A DNA stretch of 6,777 nt, taken from the NCBI GenBank assembly GCA_001829505.1, contig MIBK01000178.1:1-6777 (forward strand). The letters are read 5' to 3'. Origin of the DNA: Spirochaetes bacterium RBG_16_67_19. GTDB taxonomy: Bacteria; Spirochaetota; Spirochaetia; SZUA-6; DRHE01. Position numbers and translations under genes: made by a program. The notes below the pieces were generated by a model that searched no databases, was not told where the DNA came from, and saw only the letters and a program-made list of their open reading frames with translations. Below, one piece after another: positions 1-6,269 of the stretch; the first letter of the stretch is position 1; the number at the start of each line of letters is the position of its first letter.

Positions 1-491
1 GTCGTGCCCTCCAGGGGCACCGCCAGGCGCACTACCGGCCGCGACCCCTGGGCGGCGAGCTTCTCTTTCTCCGCCGCGGGAAGGGAGCGGCAGCGGCGGT
101 CGTAGCCCTGGGGCAGGTTCCCCCGGCGCTGCTCCTCCTTGAGCTGTTCCAGGCGCGAGGTCGAACAAAAGCACTCGTACGCCCGTCCCCGCTCGACCAG
201 CTCCCGGGCGTGACGGCGGTACAGCTGCGCGCGAGCGGACTGCTGGTACGGGGCGTGCGGCCCGCCGCAATCCGGCCCCTCGTCCCAGTGGAAGCCCAGC
301 CAGGTGAAGGTCCGGTAGATGTCCTCCAGCGCCTCGGGCTGATAGCGCTCGCGGTCGGTGTCCTCGATGCGCAGGATGAAGCTGCCGCCCGCCGAACGGG
401 CGAACAGGTAGTTGAACAGGGCCGTGCGCACCCCGCCGATGTGTTGAAAACCGGTGGGAGAGGGAGCGTAGCGGACCCGAACCGCTTCCAT
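1..491 (-). CDS. gltX: Glutamyl-tRNA synthetase, N-terminal part (runs off the left edge)
   Basis: This cytoplasmic class I aminoacyl-tRNA synthetase charges tRNA-Glu (possibly also tRNA-Gln in non-discriminating forms) using ATP. The visible 163 residues start MEAVRVRYAPSPTG. The HIGH-type ATP-binding motif is QHIGG at residues 16-20, followed by RTALFNYLFAR (22-32) and the conserved LRIEDTDRER (40-49). Cysteines at 107, 109 and 134 (ECFC, then YDRRC) match the zinc-binding insert seen in many bacterial GluRS. The KMSKS loop and the anticodon-binding domain lie outside the window. I chose the ATG at 491 because the family begins a few residues before RxRxAPSPTG and no other start codon fits. 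There is no Shine-Dalgarno sequence in front, and a near-consensus promoter sits directly upstream, so the mRNA may be almost leaderless. The gene is divergent from the symporter gene, 30 bp away. The GFQHIGG form resembles spirochaete GltX as I remember it. The family call is very secure. Confidence 0.96.
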   Translation of the reverse strand, partial: MEAVRVRYAPSPTGFQHIGGVRTALFNYLFARSAGGSFILRIEDTDRERYQPEALEDIYRTFTWLGFHWDEGPDCGGPHAPYQQSARAQLYRRHARELVERGRAYECFCSTSRLEQLKEEQRRGNLPQGYDRRCRSLPAAEKEKLAAQGSRPVVRLAVPLEGT

Positions 492-525
492 GGTAGGGGG
501 ATTATACGGAGGCATCCCCCCATGG
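488..525. repeat. Interrupted inverted repeat spanning both divergent start codons
   Basis: The outer arms are CCATGG at 488-493 and CCATGG at 520-525, and the inner arms are GGGGAT (497-502) and ATCCCC (514-519). There is a three-base bulge on the left (494-496) and an 11-base loop (503-513), for 12 paired positions in all. The left CCATGG contains the gltX ATG (read leftwards) and the right one contains the symporter ATG. In a symporter transcript starting upstream of 488, the start codon would be paired while the GGAGG ribosome site would sit in the loop. It could be an operator dyad, an RNA hairpin, or coincidence in GC-rich DNA. Confidence 0.6.
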
Positions 526-529
526 TCAA
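501..529 (-). promoter_or_regulatory. gltX promoter, near-consensus sigma70 type
   Basis: Read on the minus strand: -35 TTGACC (529-524), a spacer of exactly 17 bp, then -10 TATAAT (506-501), a perfect consensus hexamer. Counting 7 bases past the -10 puts transcription start at the A at 494, three bases before the gltX ATG. The -35 lies inside the first codons of the divergent symporter gene, and the spacer contains that gene's Shine-Dalgarno sequence. The hexamers and spacing are read directly; the start point is inferred. Confidence 0.8.
508..512 (+). promoter_or_regulatory. Ribosome binding site deciding the symporter start
   Basis: GGAGG lies 9 bases before the ATG at 522 and supports that start over the in-frame GTG at 558, which has no comparable site. 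It also argues against a much longer reading frame that is open back into gltX. I see no convincing sigma70 promoter for this gene on the plus strand; the TTGAAA at 444-449 has no acceptable -10 partner. Confidence 0.75.
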
Positions 530-1934
530 GAACGGCCGGTTCAGGCTATCTTGCGGCGTGATCATCGTCGAGGTGCTGCTGGCCCTCTATGCGGCGCTGA
601 TGCTGGTCATCGGCATCCTGGGACTGCGCCGCGTGCGCACCGCGGAGGACTACCTGCTGGCCGGACGCCGCAGCCGGGGCCTGCATATCGGAGGCTCCCT
701 GGCGGCTACGATCCTGGGGGCTTCCGCCACTCTGGGCCTGGCCGGTCTGGCTTATCGGCGGGGCCTGACTGGCAGCTGGTGGCTGCTGGTCGGGGCCCTG
801 GGCCTGACCGGGCTGCTGTTCCTGGTCCGCCGGGTGCGGGCCGCCCCCGCCTACAGTCTCCCCGGCCTCTTGGGCCTCTGGTACGGGCCGGCCATGCGGC
901 GCCTGTCGGCCGCCTTCATCGCGGTGGCCTGGCTGGGCATCGTGGGCGCGCAGGCCAGCGCGGCCGGCAGGATCCTGGCCGCCTTCCTCGGGGGGCGCTA
1001 CCAGGCCTGGACCCTGGCCGCCGGGGGCCTGTTCATACTCTACGCGGTGATGGGTGGGCAGGTCTCGGTGATCGGCACCGACCTGCCCCAGTTGCTTTTC
1101 GTCGTCATCGGGCTGGCCGGAAGCGCGGCCTTCGGGCTGCGCGCCGCGGGAGGGCTCCCCGGCCTGAAGGCGGCCCTGGACCCCGGCTTCTTCTCCTTCC
1201 CCCTGTCCCCGGGCTTCTCGGCCTCCGACCTGGCGCTGCTGGCCCTGGTCGTGGGCAGCACCTACCTGAGCGGCCCGGACATGCTGTCCCGCCTGCTGTG
1301 CAGCCGCGACCAGTCCAGCGCCCGGCGCGGCCTGGCCATGTCCATCGCCGTCATCGTGCCGCTGGCCTTCCTGATCGCCCTGATCGGCATGGTGGCCCGG
1401 GCCCTGTATCCGGGCGCGAGCCCCGAGGCGGCCTTCCCCCTGCTGATGAAAGGCACCCTGCCCCCCCTGCTGGCCGGCCTGGCCATGCTGGCCCTGCTCT
1501 CCGCCTTCCTGTCCTCCGCGGATACCACCCTGCTCACCCTGGCCACCGTGCTGGCCGTGGACCTGGCTGGACTGGACCTGGACCGCCTGGGGTCCCGCCG
1601 CAGCCTGGGCCTGCTGCGGGGGCTCACCGCCCTGGCCGGGATCGCGGCCGTGCTGGTGGGGCTGTACTCCGGCGGGATCATCCCTTCGCTGCTGCTGGCC
1701 TATACGATCTTTTCCGGGGGCCTGTTCGTGCCCATCCTGGCCGCCCTGGTGGGGAAACCCATGCGCCCGCAGGCGGCCATCGCCGCGGCGGCGGCTGGCG
1801 GCGCGCTGGCGCTGACCGGGAAGCTCCTGGGGGCCGACCCGCTCATCGCCGCCGGCTTCGCGGTCTGCCTGGCCATTTGGCTGGCCGACCGCCTGCTGGC
1901 CGGCCGCAGGGCGGGCCCCGACCGTCAGATCTGA
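522..1934 (+). CDS. Solute:sodium symporter (SSS) family permease, substrate unknown
   Basis: This is an inner-membrane secondary transporter of 470 residues, close to the usual length for the sodium:solute symporter family (PutP, PanF, SGLT types). The sequence is almost wholly hydrophobic helices joined by short basic loops. Family marks are EDYLLAGR (42-49) after the first helix, the loop SGPDMLSRLLCSRDQSSARRG, and the conserved helix LLSAFLSSADTTLLTLATVLAVDL around 325-348. In that helix S331-S332 align with the Ser-Thr pair that binds sodium in PutP (known for that protein, inferred here). Substrates in this family include proline, pantothenate, sugars and carboxylates, and nothing here settles which applies. 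The start at 522 is backed by GGAGG nine bases upstream. The gene is very GC-rich. It overlaps the 3' end of the convergent Rrf2 gene by 10 bp, and both proteins end in Gln-Ile. There is no evident metabolic link with the cys/met genes beyond adjacency. Confidence 0.88.
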   Translation: MVKNGRFRLSCGVIIVEVLLALYAALMLVIGILGLRRVRTAEDYLLAGRRSRGLHIGGSLAATILGASATLGLAGLAYRRGLTGSWWLLVGALGLTGLLFLVRRVRAAPAYSLPGLLGLWYGPAMRRLSAAFIAVAWLGIVGAQASAAGRILAAFLGGRYQAWTLAAGGLFILYAVMGGQVSVIGTDLPQLLFVVIGLAGSAAFGLRAAGGLPGLKAALDPGFFSFPLSPGFSASDLALLALVVGSTYLSGPDMLSRLLCSRDQSSARRGLAMSIAVIVPLAFLIALIGMVARALYPGASPEAAFPLLMKGTLPPLLAGLAMLALLSAFLSSADTTLLTLATVLAVDLAGLDLDRLGSRRSLGLLRGLTALAGIAAVLVGLYSGGIIPSLLLAYTIFSGGLFVPILAALVGKPMRPQAAIAAAAAGGALALTGKLLGADPLIAAGFAVCLAIWLADRLLAGRRAGPDRQI

Positions 1935-1943
1935 TAGTCGGGG
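1916..1943. terminator. Symmetric hairpin at convergent gene ends, possible bidirectional terminator
   Basis: The arms are CCCCGAC (1916-1922) and GTCGGGG (1937-1943). Between them, after a two-base mismatch on each side, lies the perfect 10-bp palindrome TCAGATCTGA (1925-1934). The TGA stop codon of the symporter gene (1932-1934) and that of the Rrf2 gene (1927-1925 on the minus strand) both lie in this palindrome. Neither strand has a T tract after the stem, so this is not a classical intrinsic terminator. It may instead be a transcription barrier or an mRNA 3'-end stabiliser. The structure is seen directly; the function is inferred. Confidence 0.5.
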
Positions 1944-2371
1944 TCGGAGGCGGCCAGCTCCCGCGCCTGGCTGGCCAGCCCGGACAGGGTGAAGGAGGAA
2001 AGGGAGCGCTCGATGTCCGCGCTGAGCTGCTTCCACACCTGCGTAGCCACGCAGGAGGTGGCCCGCGCGCAGGCTTCCGGGTCGTGGACGCACAGCACGG
2101 CGGCGATCTTGCCCTCGATGGCCTCCACCACGTCCTTGACGGTGAGCTCCTCCGGCGGCCGGGCCAGGGCGTAACCCCCGCGCGAGCCCCGCTGGGAGAG
2201 GATCAGCCCGGCGTTCTTCAGGGGGATCACGATCTGGCCCAAGTACTTCTCGGAGATGCCTTCCCGCCGCGACACGTCGCGCAGGAGGGTGGTGCCGTTG
2301 CCGTAGTTCAACGCCAGGGCCACCATCAGCCGTACGCCGTAGCGGCCCCGCGTCGACATGTGCAGCGGCAT
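1925..2371 (-). CDS. Rrf2-family transcriptional regulator coupled to cysK
   Basis: This is a 148-residue DNA-binding repressor or activator of the Rrf2 superfamily (IscR, CymR, NsrR, RsrR). The N-terminal winged helix-turn-helix is recognised by MSTRGRYGVR (5-14), the recognition-helix region SEKYLGQIVIPLKNAGL (40-56) and the wing SQRGSRGGY (59-67). Three cysteines at 94, 101 and 107 (C-x6-C-x5-C), followed by VW at 112-113, sit where IscR binds its Fe-S cluster. At the place of IscR Glu43, which shapes DNA-site choice, this protein has Gly45. The start at 2371 shares one base with the cysK stop (TGATG) and has AGGAGG four bases upstream. A second ATG at 2359 (MSTRG) is closer to the usual family start but lacks a well-placed ribosome site. 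As the last gene of the metY-cysK operon it probably controls sulfur genes, perhaps including its own operon. CymR, which works with CysK in Bacillus, is a functional parallel, but the cysteines look more IscR-like. Confidence 0.9.
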   Translation of the reverse strand: MPLHMSTRGRYGVRLMVALALNYGNGTTLLRDVSRREGISEKYLGQIVIPLKNAGLILSQRGSRGGYALARPPEELTVKDVVEAIEGKIAAVLCVHDPEACARATSCVATQVWKQLSADIERSLSSFTLSGLASQARELAASDPDYQI

Positions 2372-3297
2372 CAGGCCTCCTCGAACAGCCAGGTGCTCAG
2401 GTACCTCTCGCCGAAGGAAGGCACGATGGCCACGATGAGCTGGCCCTCGCTTTCCGGCCGCCGGGCCACCTCCAGGGCGGCCCACACCGCGGCCCCGGCG
2501 GAGATCCCCACCAGCAGGCCTTCCTCCCGTGCCATCCGGCGCGAGGTCTTGCCGGCGTCCTCGTCCTCGACCTTGACGATCTCGTCGATGATCTTCGTGT
2601 TCAGTACCGCGGGGATGAACCCGGCCCCGATCCCCTGGATCTTGTGCGGGGAGTGGCTGCCGCCGGAAAGCACGGGGGACTTGACCGGCTCCACGGCTAC
2701 GATCTTGACCGAGGGCTTGCGCTTCTTGAGCACCTCCCCCACGCCGGTGATGGTGCCGCCGGTGCCCACTCCGGCCACCAGCACGTCCACCTTGCCGTCC
2801 GTGTCCTTCCAGATCTCCTCGGCGGTGGTCCGGCGATGCACCTCCGGGTTGGCCTGGTTCTCGAACTGCTGGGGAATGTAGGAGTTGGCGGTGGCCGCGG
2901 CGATCTCCTTGGCCTTTTCGATGGCCCCCTTCATGCCTTGGGCAGCGGGGGTCAGGACCAGCTCGGCGCCCAGGGCTTTCAGCAGCTTGCGCCGTTCCAC
3001 GCTCATGCTGTCGGGCATGGTCAGGATACAGCGGTAACCCTTGAAGGCGGCGACGAAGGCCAGGGCGATGCCGGTGTTCCCGCTGGTGGGCTCCACGATC
3101 ACGGTGCCCTTGCGGATCAGGCCTTTGCTCTCCCCGTCCTCGATCATGGACAACCCGATGCGGTCCTTCACGCTGGACAGCGGGTTGCGCGATTCCAGCT
3201 TCACGACGATCTGGCCGCGCGCGCCTTCCACGATCTTGTTCAGGCGCACCAGCGGGGTGTTGCCCACCAGCTCCAGCACATTATTGTAGATTTTCAT
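2371..3297 (-). CDS. cysK: Cysteine synthase (O-acetylserine sulfhydrylase)
   Basis: This cytoplasmic PLP enzyme converts O-acetyl-L-serine and sulfide to L-cysteine and acetate. Its 308 residues are the standard length for the family. The PLP-binding lysine is K44 in NPLSSVKDR (38-46). The substrate-carboxylate loop is TSGNTG (71-76), the phosphate-binding loop is GVGTGGT (176-182), and [16 protein letters not shown] (143-158) is a classic family stretch. The C-terminus carries GERYLST. A serine O-acetylserine sulfhydrylase is favoured over cystathionine beta-synthase because the protein is short and has no CBS domains. AGGAGG lies nine bases before the ATG and overlaps the metY stop codon. 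The gene sits 13 bp after metY and overlaps the downstream Rrf2 gene by one base, so the three genes look like one transcript. No serine acetyltransferase gene (cysE) is in the window. Confidence 0.96.
   Translation of the reverse strand: MKIYNNVLELVGNTPLVRLNKIVEGARGQIVVKLESRNPLSSVKDRIGLSMIEDGESKGLIRKGTVIVEPTSGNTGIALAFVAAFKGYRCILTMPDSMSVERRKLLKALGAELVLTPAAQGMKGAIEKAKEIAAATANSYIPQQFENQANPEVHRRTTAEEIWKDTDGKVDVLVAGVGTGGTITGVGEVLKKRKPSVKIVAVEPVKSPVLSGGSHSPHKIQGIGAGFIPAVLNTKIIDEIVKVEDEDAGKTSRRMAREEGLLVGISAGAAVWAALEVARRPESEGQLIVAIVPSFGERYLSTWLFEEA
2376..2381 (-). promoter_or_regulatory. Ribosome binding site of the cysK-linked Rrf2 gene
   Basis: AGGAGG on the minus strand lies inside the last cysK codons, four bases before the ATG at 2371. 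Together with the TGATG stop/start overlap it indicates translational coupling and selects this start over the ATG at 2359. Confidence 0.7.
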
Positions 3298-3306
3298 GAC
3301 GGCTTT

Positions 3307-3310
3307 CCTC

Positions 3311-3312
<2 letters not shown>
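3307..3312 (-). promoter_or_regulatory. cysK ribosome binding site overlapping the metY stop codon
   Basis: On the minus strand AGGAGG (3312-3307) shares two bases with the metY TAG stop (3313-3311) and lies nine bases before the cysK ATG. This spacing favours efficient start and likely coupling of cysK to metY translation. Confidence 0.75.
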
Positions 3313-4606
<1,294 letters not shown>

Positions 4607-4611
4607 CTGCT

Positions 4612-4618
4612 CTCCTTT
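4612..4618 (-). promoter_or_regulatory. metY ribosome binding site
   Basis: AAAGGAG on the minus strand lies five bases before the ATG at 4606. It supports that start over a longer reading frame that is open further upstream in another frame. Confidence 0.7.
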
Positions 4619-4639
4619 CGCTCGATCGATTCTCTATAA

Positions 4640-4668
4640 TGTCTATCAATATACTTCCAGATAGTCAA
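4640..4668 (-). promoter_or_regulatory. Candidate metY operon promoter
   Basis: On the minus strand the -35 is TTGACT (4668-4663), followed by 17 bp and a weak -10, TAGACA (4645-4640), which is preceded by TGA as in an extended -10. The predicted leader is about 27 bases and includes the ribosome site. An alternative -10, TATAGA (4638-4633), has a better hexamer but no good -35. The -35 is convincing; the exact -10 is not. Confidence 0.45.
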
Positions 4669-4700
4669 GATATTCTATAGTTATCCTATAGTATTGATAG
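4643..4700. repeat. Nested inverted repeats in the metY/metA control region (candidate operators)
   Basis: The outer pair is CTATCAATA (4643-4651) and TATTGATAG (4692-4700), a perfect 9-bp inverted repeat. Inside it, CTATAG occurs twice (4675-4680 and 4686-4691), separated by five bases, giving the 17-bp dyad CTATAGTTATCCTATAG, which can also be read as direct repeats 11 bp apart. A further pair, GTCAAGA (4664-4670) and TCTTGAC (4709-4715), coincides with the two divergent -35 elements. The 138-bp gap is strikingly AT-rich in a GC-rich genome. The repeats look like regulator sites, with the two Rrf2 proteins as obvious candidates, but I do not recognise an established Rrf2, MetJ or MetR consensus. 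Confidence 0.5.
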
Positions 4701-4710
4701 CAATGGGTTC

Positions 4711-4739
4711 TTGACAATCGCACAAGGAATTGCTATGTA
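4711..4739 (+). promoter_or_regulatory. Candidate metA promoter
   Basis: A perfect -35, TTGACA (4711-4716), is followed by 17 bp and a weak -10, TATGTA (4734-4739), that carries the extended element TGC just before it. Transcription start would then fall at about 4745-4746, on or at the metA ATG, implying a leaderless message. The -35 is clear, but the -10 lacks the conserved final T, so this start point is tentative. Confidence 0.5.
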
Positions 4740-4744
4740 AGAGC

Positions 4745-5689
4745 ATGCCCGTACGAGTTCCGAACGACCTGCCGGCGAGAAAAACGCTCCTCGAAGAGAA
4801 CATCTTTGTCATGACCACGGAGCGCGCCGTGCACCAGGACATCCGGCCCCTGCGCATCGCCGTGCTGAACCTGATGCCGACGAAAATCGTCACGGAAACC
4901 CAGCTCCTGCGCCTGCTGGGCAACAGCCCCCTTCAAGTCGACATCACCTTCATCCACATGGAGTCGCATGATTCGAAGAACACCTCCCCGGAGCACCTGG
5001 AGGCCTTCTACGAATCCCTCGACGAGGTCCTGCACGAGCGCTTCGACGGGCTGGTCATCACCGGCGCCCCCGTGGAGATGCTGCCCTTCGAGCAGGTCGA
5101 CTACTGGCCGGAGCTGGTGCGGCTGATGGACTGGAGCCGGACCAACGTCTGGTCCACGCTGCACATCTGCTGGGCCTCGCAGGCTGCGCTGTACCGCCAC
5201 TTCGGGATACCCAAGTACCCCATCCCGGCCAAGATGTTCGGCCTTTTCCCCCACCGCATCCTGGAGCCCCACGAGCCCCTGCTGCGCGGCTTCGACGACC
5301 TGTTCTACGCGCCGCACTCGCGCCACACCGAGGTGCGCGGCGAGGATATCGCCGCGGTGAAGGAGCTGAAGCTGCTGGCCGTCTCCGAGGAGGCCGGCGT
5401 CTACATGGCGGCCACGGAGGACGGACGGATGGTCTTCGTGACCGGCCACCCGGAATACGACCGGTACACGCTCAAGGCCGAGTACGACCGGGACCGCGAC
5501 AAAGGCCTGCCCATCGCAGTGCCCCGCAACTACTTCCCGGGGGACGACCCGGCCCGTGAGCCGTTCATGACCTGGCGCTCCCACGCCAACCTCCTGTATG
5601 CCAACTGGCTGAACTACTACGTGTACCAGGCCACGCCTTTCGACCTGGGCAAGCTGCCGGCCACCGATACTCCCCTGGTGCGGGAATAG
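4745..5689 (+). CDS. metA: Homoserine O-acetyltransferase, MetA type
   Basis: This cytoplasmic enzyme acylates L-homoserine in the first committed step of methionine synthesis. It has 314 residues, the family length, and starts [10 protein letters not shown], very like Escherichia coli MetA. Numbering from the ATG at 4745 puts the nucleophile Cys142 (LHICWASQ), the catalytic His235 and Glu237 (TGHPEYD, 233-239) at the established family positions, which confirms this start over the in-frame TTG at 4730. Residue 111 is Glu (GAPVEMLPF). Glu here is known to mark acetyl-CoA-using MetA enzymes, whereas Gly marks the succinyl-CoA users such as E. coli. This fits the neighbouring O-acetylhomoserine sulfhydrylase. 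No proper Shine-Dalgarno sequence precedes the ATG; AAGGAA (4724-4729) is 15 bases away. The gene is divergent from metY and is followed by a likely terminator, so it is probably transcribed alone. Confidence 0.95.
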   Translation: MPVRVPNDLPARKTLLEENIFVMTTERAVHQDIRPLRIAVLNLMPTKIVTETQLLRLLGNSPLQVDITFIHMESHDSKNTSPEHLEAFYESLDEVLHERFDGLVITGAPVEMLPFEQVDYWPELVRLMDWSRTNVWSTLHICWASQAALYRHFGIPKYPIPAKMFGLFPHRILEPHEPLLRGFDDLFYAPHSRHTEVRGEDIAAVKELKLLAVSEEAGVYMAATEDGRMVFVTGHPEYDRYTLKAEYDRDRDKGLPIAVPRNYFPGDDPAREPFMTWRSHANLLYANWLNYYVYQATPFDLGKLPATDTPLVRE

Positions 5690-5705
5690 CGGCCGCCGCG
5701 GGTCG

Positions 5706-5755
5706 AAACCGTGGAAGGCAATTGCAAATAAATTCGCGATTTCCCGGTTTTTTTT
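5706..5755 (+). terminator. Likely intrinsic terminator after metA
   Basis: AAACCG (5706-5711), a bulged T and GGAA (5713-5716) can pair with TTCC (5741-5744) and CGGTTT (5745-5750), giving a ten-pair stem with a large loop. A run of eight T begins at 5748, in the last stem bases. The loop contains the small palindrome GCAATTGC. The long loop is unusual, but the T run 60 bases after the stop codon fits termination. Confidence 0.5.
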
Positions 5756-5756
5756 A

Positions 5757-5786
5757 TTTACAAAGTGCGGCATATCGTGCTACCTT
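5757..5786 (+). promoter_or_regulatory. Candidate promoter of the IscR-like gene
   Basis: TTTACA (5757-5762), an 18-bp spacer and TACCTT (5781-5786) with an extended TGC directly before it form a plausible sigma70 promoter. Transcription would start near 5793, leaving a leader of about 23 bases. The AT-rich stretch from there to the ATG, with ACCT (5782-5785) and AGGT (5803-5806) around it, may hold an autoregulatory site. I could not show a real dyad there. Confidence 0.4.
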
Positions 5787-5815
5787 ATCTGACATATTAA
5801 GTAGGTTTATCGGAA

Positions 5816-6253
5816 ATGAGACTGACGACTAAAGGAAGATATGGCGTACGAGCCGTGGTGAACCTGGCCGCCGCCGTCGGCAATGAGCCGATCTCGATCA
5901 GCTATATCGCCAAGAAAGAGCAGCTGTCCCCGGAGTTCCTGGAGCAGATCTTCTTCCGGCTGAAAAAGGCCGGGCTGATCCGTTCGGTCCGCGGGCCCAA
6001 GGGCGGTTTCGTGCTAAACTACAAGCCCTCGGAAATCTCCGTGAAGACCATCCTGGACGCGGTGGGCGAGCCCCTTTTCCCGGCGCCGTGCGCGGACCAC
6101 GGAACCAAGGCCTGCCCGCAACAGGAAGGCTGCCTGATCTCCCCCATCTGGCAGGACTTCTACGAGCTTATGCGCAAGTACCTGTCCGCCATCAGCCTCA
6201 AGGACATCGTGGAGAACAAGAGAGTCCCCGCCGGACTGCCCGCCGCGCGCTGA
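5816..6253 (+). CDS. IscR-like Rrf2-family transcriptional regulator
   Basis: This is a 145-residue cytoplasmic DNA-binding regulator. Its start, MRLTTKGRYGVRAVVNLA, matches the IscR/Rrf2 N-terminus closely. The helix-turn-helix continues with LSPEFLEQIFFRLKKAGL (37-54) and the wing RSVRGPKGGF (56-65). Glu43 in LEQ aligns without gaps to IscR Glu43, which takes part in DNA-site discrimination. Cysteines 92, 100 and 106 (C-x7-C-x5-C) are followed by IW (111-112) and correspond to the three cysteine ligands of IscR at 92, 98 and 104, with two extra residues in the first gap. It therefore probably binds an Fe-S cluster and senses cluster, redox or sulfur state. The C-terminal tail is short. The ribosome site is weak (AGG ten bases upstream). 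No isc or suf genes are nearby. The downstream pgeF-like gene follows by 16 bp and may be cotranscribed. I withhold a symbol because IscR function is not proven. Confidence 0.9.
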   Translation: MRLTTKGRYGVRAVVNLAAAVGNEPISISYIAKKEQLSPEFLEQIFFRLKKAGLIRSVRGPKGGFVLNYKPSEISVKTILDAVGEPLFPAPCADHGTKACPQQEGCLISPIWQDFYELMRKYLSAISLKDIVENKRVPAGLPAAR

Positions 6254-6269
6254 GCCACTCGCTGCGCCC

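Noticed and set aside
444..472. Plus-strand symporter promoter using TTGAAA at 444-449
   Set aside because: At 17 bp spacing the -10 would be CGTAGC, which does not resemble TATAAT.
210..521. Upstream extension of the symporter reading frame
   Set aside because: It lies antisense within gltX, is not hydrophobic like the rest of the protein, and the ATG at 522 has a well-placed GGAGG.
546..2093. Long open frame on the minus strand under the symporter gene
   Set aside because: Low-complexity Gln/Gly/Ala/Arg-rich translation, antisense to a clear membrane protein; a typical GC-rich shadow frame.
551..2881. Long plus-strand open frame across symporter, Rrf2 and cysK
   Set aside because: Pro/Gly/Arg-rich translation with no recognisable domain, crossing three well-supported genes.
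4607..4744. SAM riboswitch or T-box leader for the methionine genes
   Set aside because: Predicted leaders are about 27 bases for metY and near zero for metA, too short, and no conserved riboswitch core is visible.
4681..4923. Small minus-strand open frame in the metY/metA gap and metA 5' end
   Set aside because: It covers the candidate promoters, has no ribosome site I can see and no family resemblance.
4733..5773. Minus-strand open frame opposite metA
   Set aside because: No domain, antisense to metA, whose catalytic residues fall at family positions.
5782..5813. IscR-type operator in front of the IscR-like gene
   Set aside because: Only the outer ACCT/AGGT pair; about 5 of 12 positions are symmetric, too weak to call.
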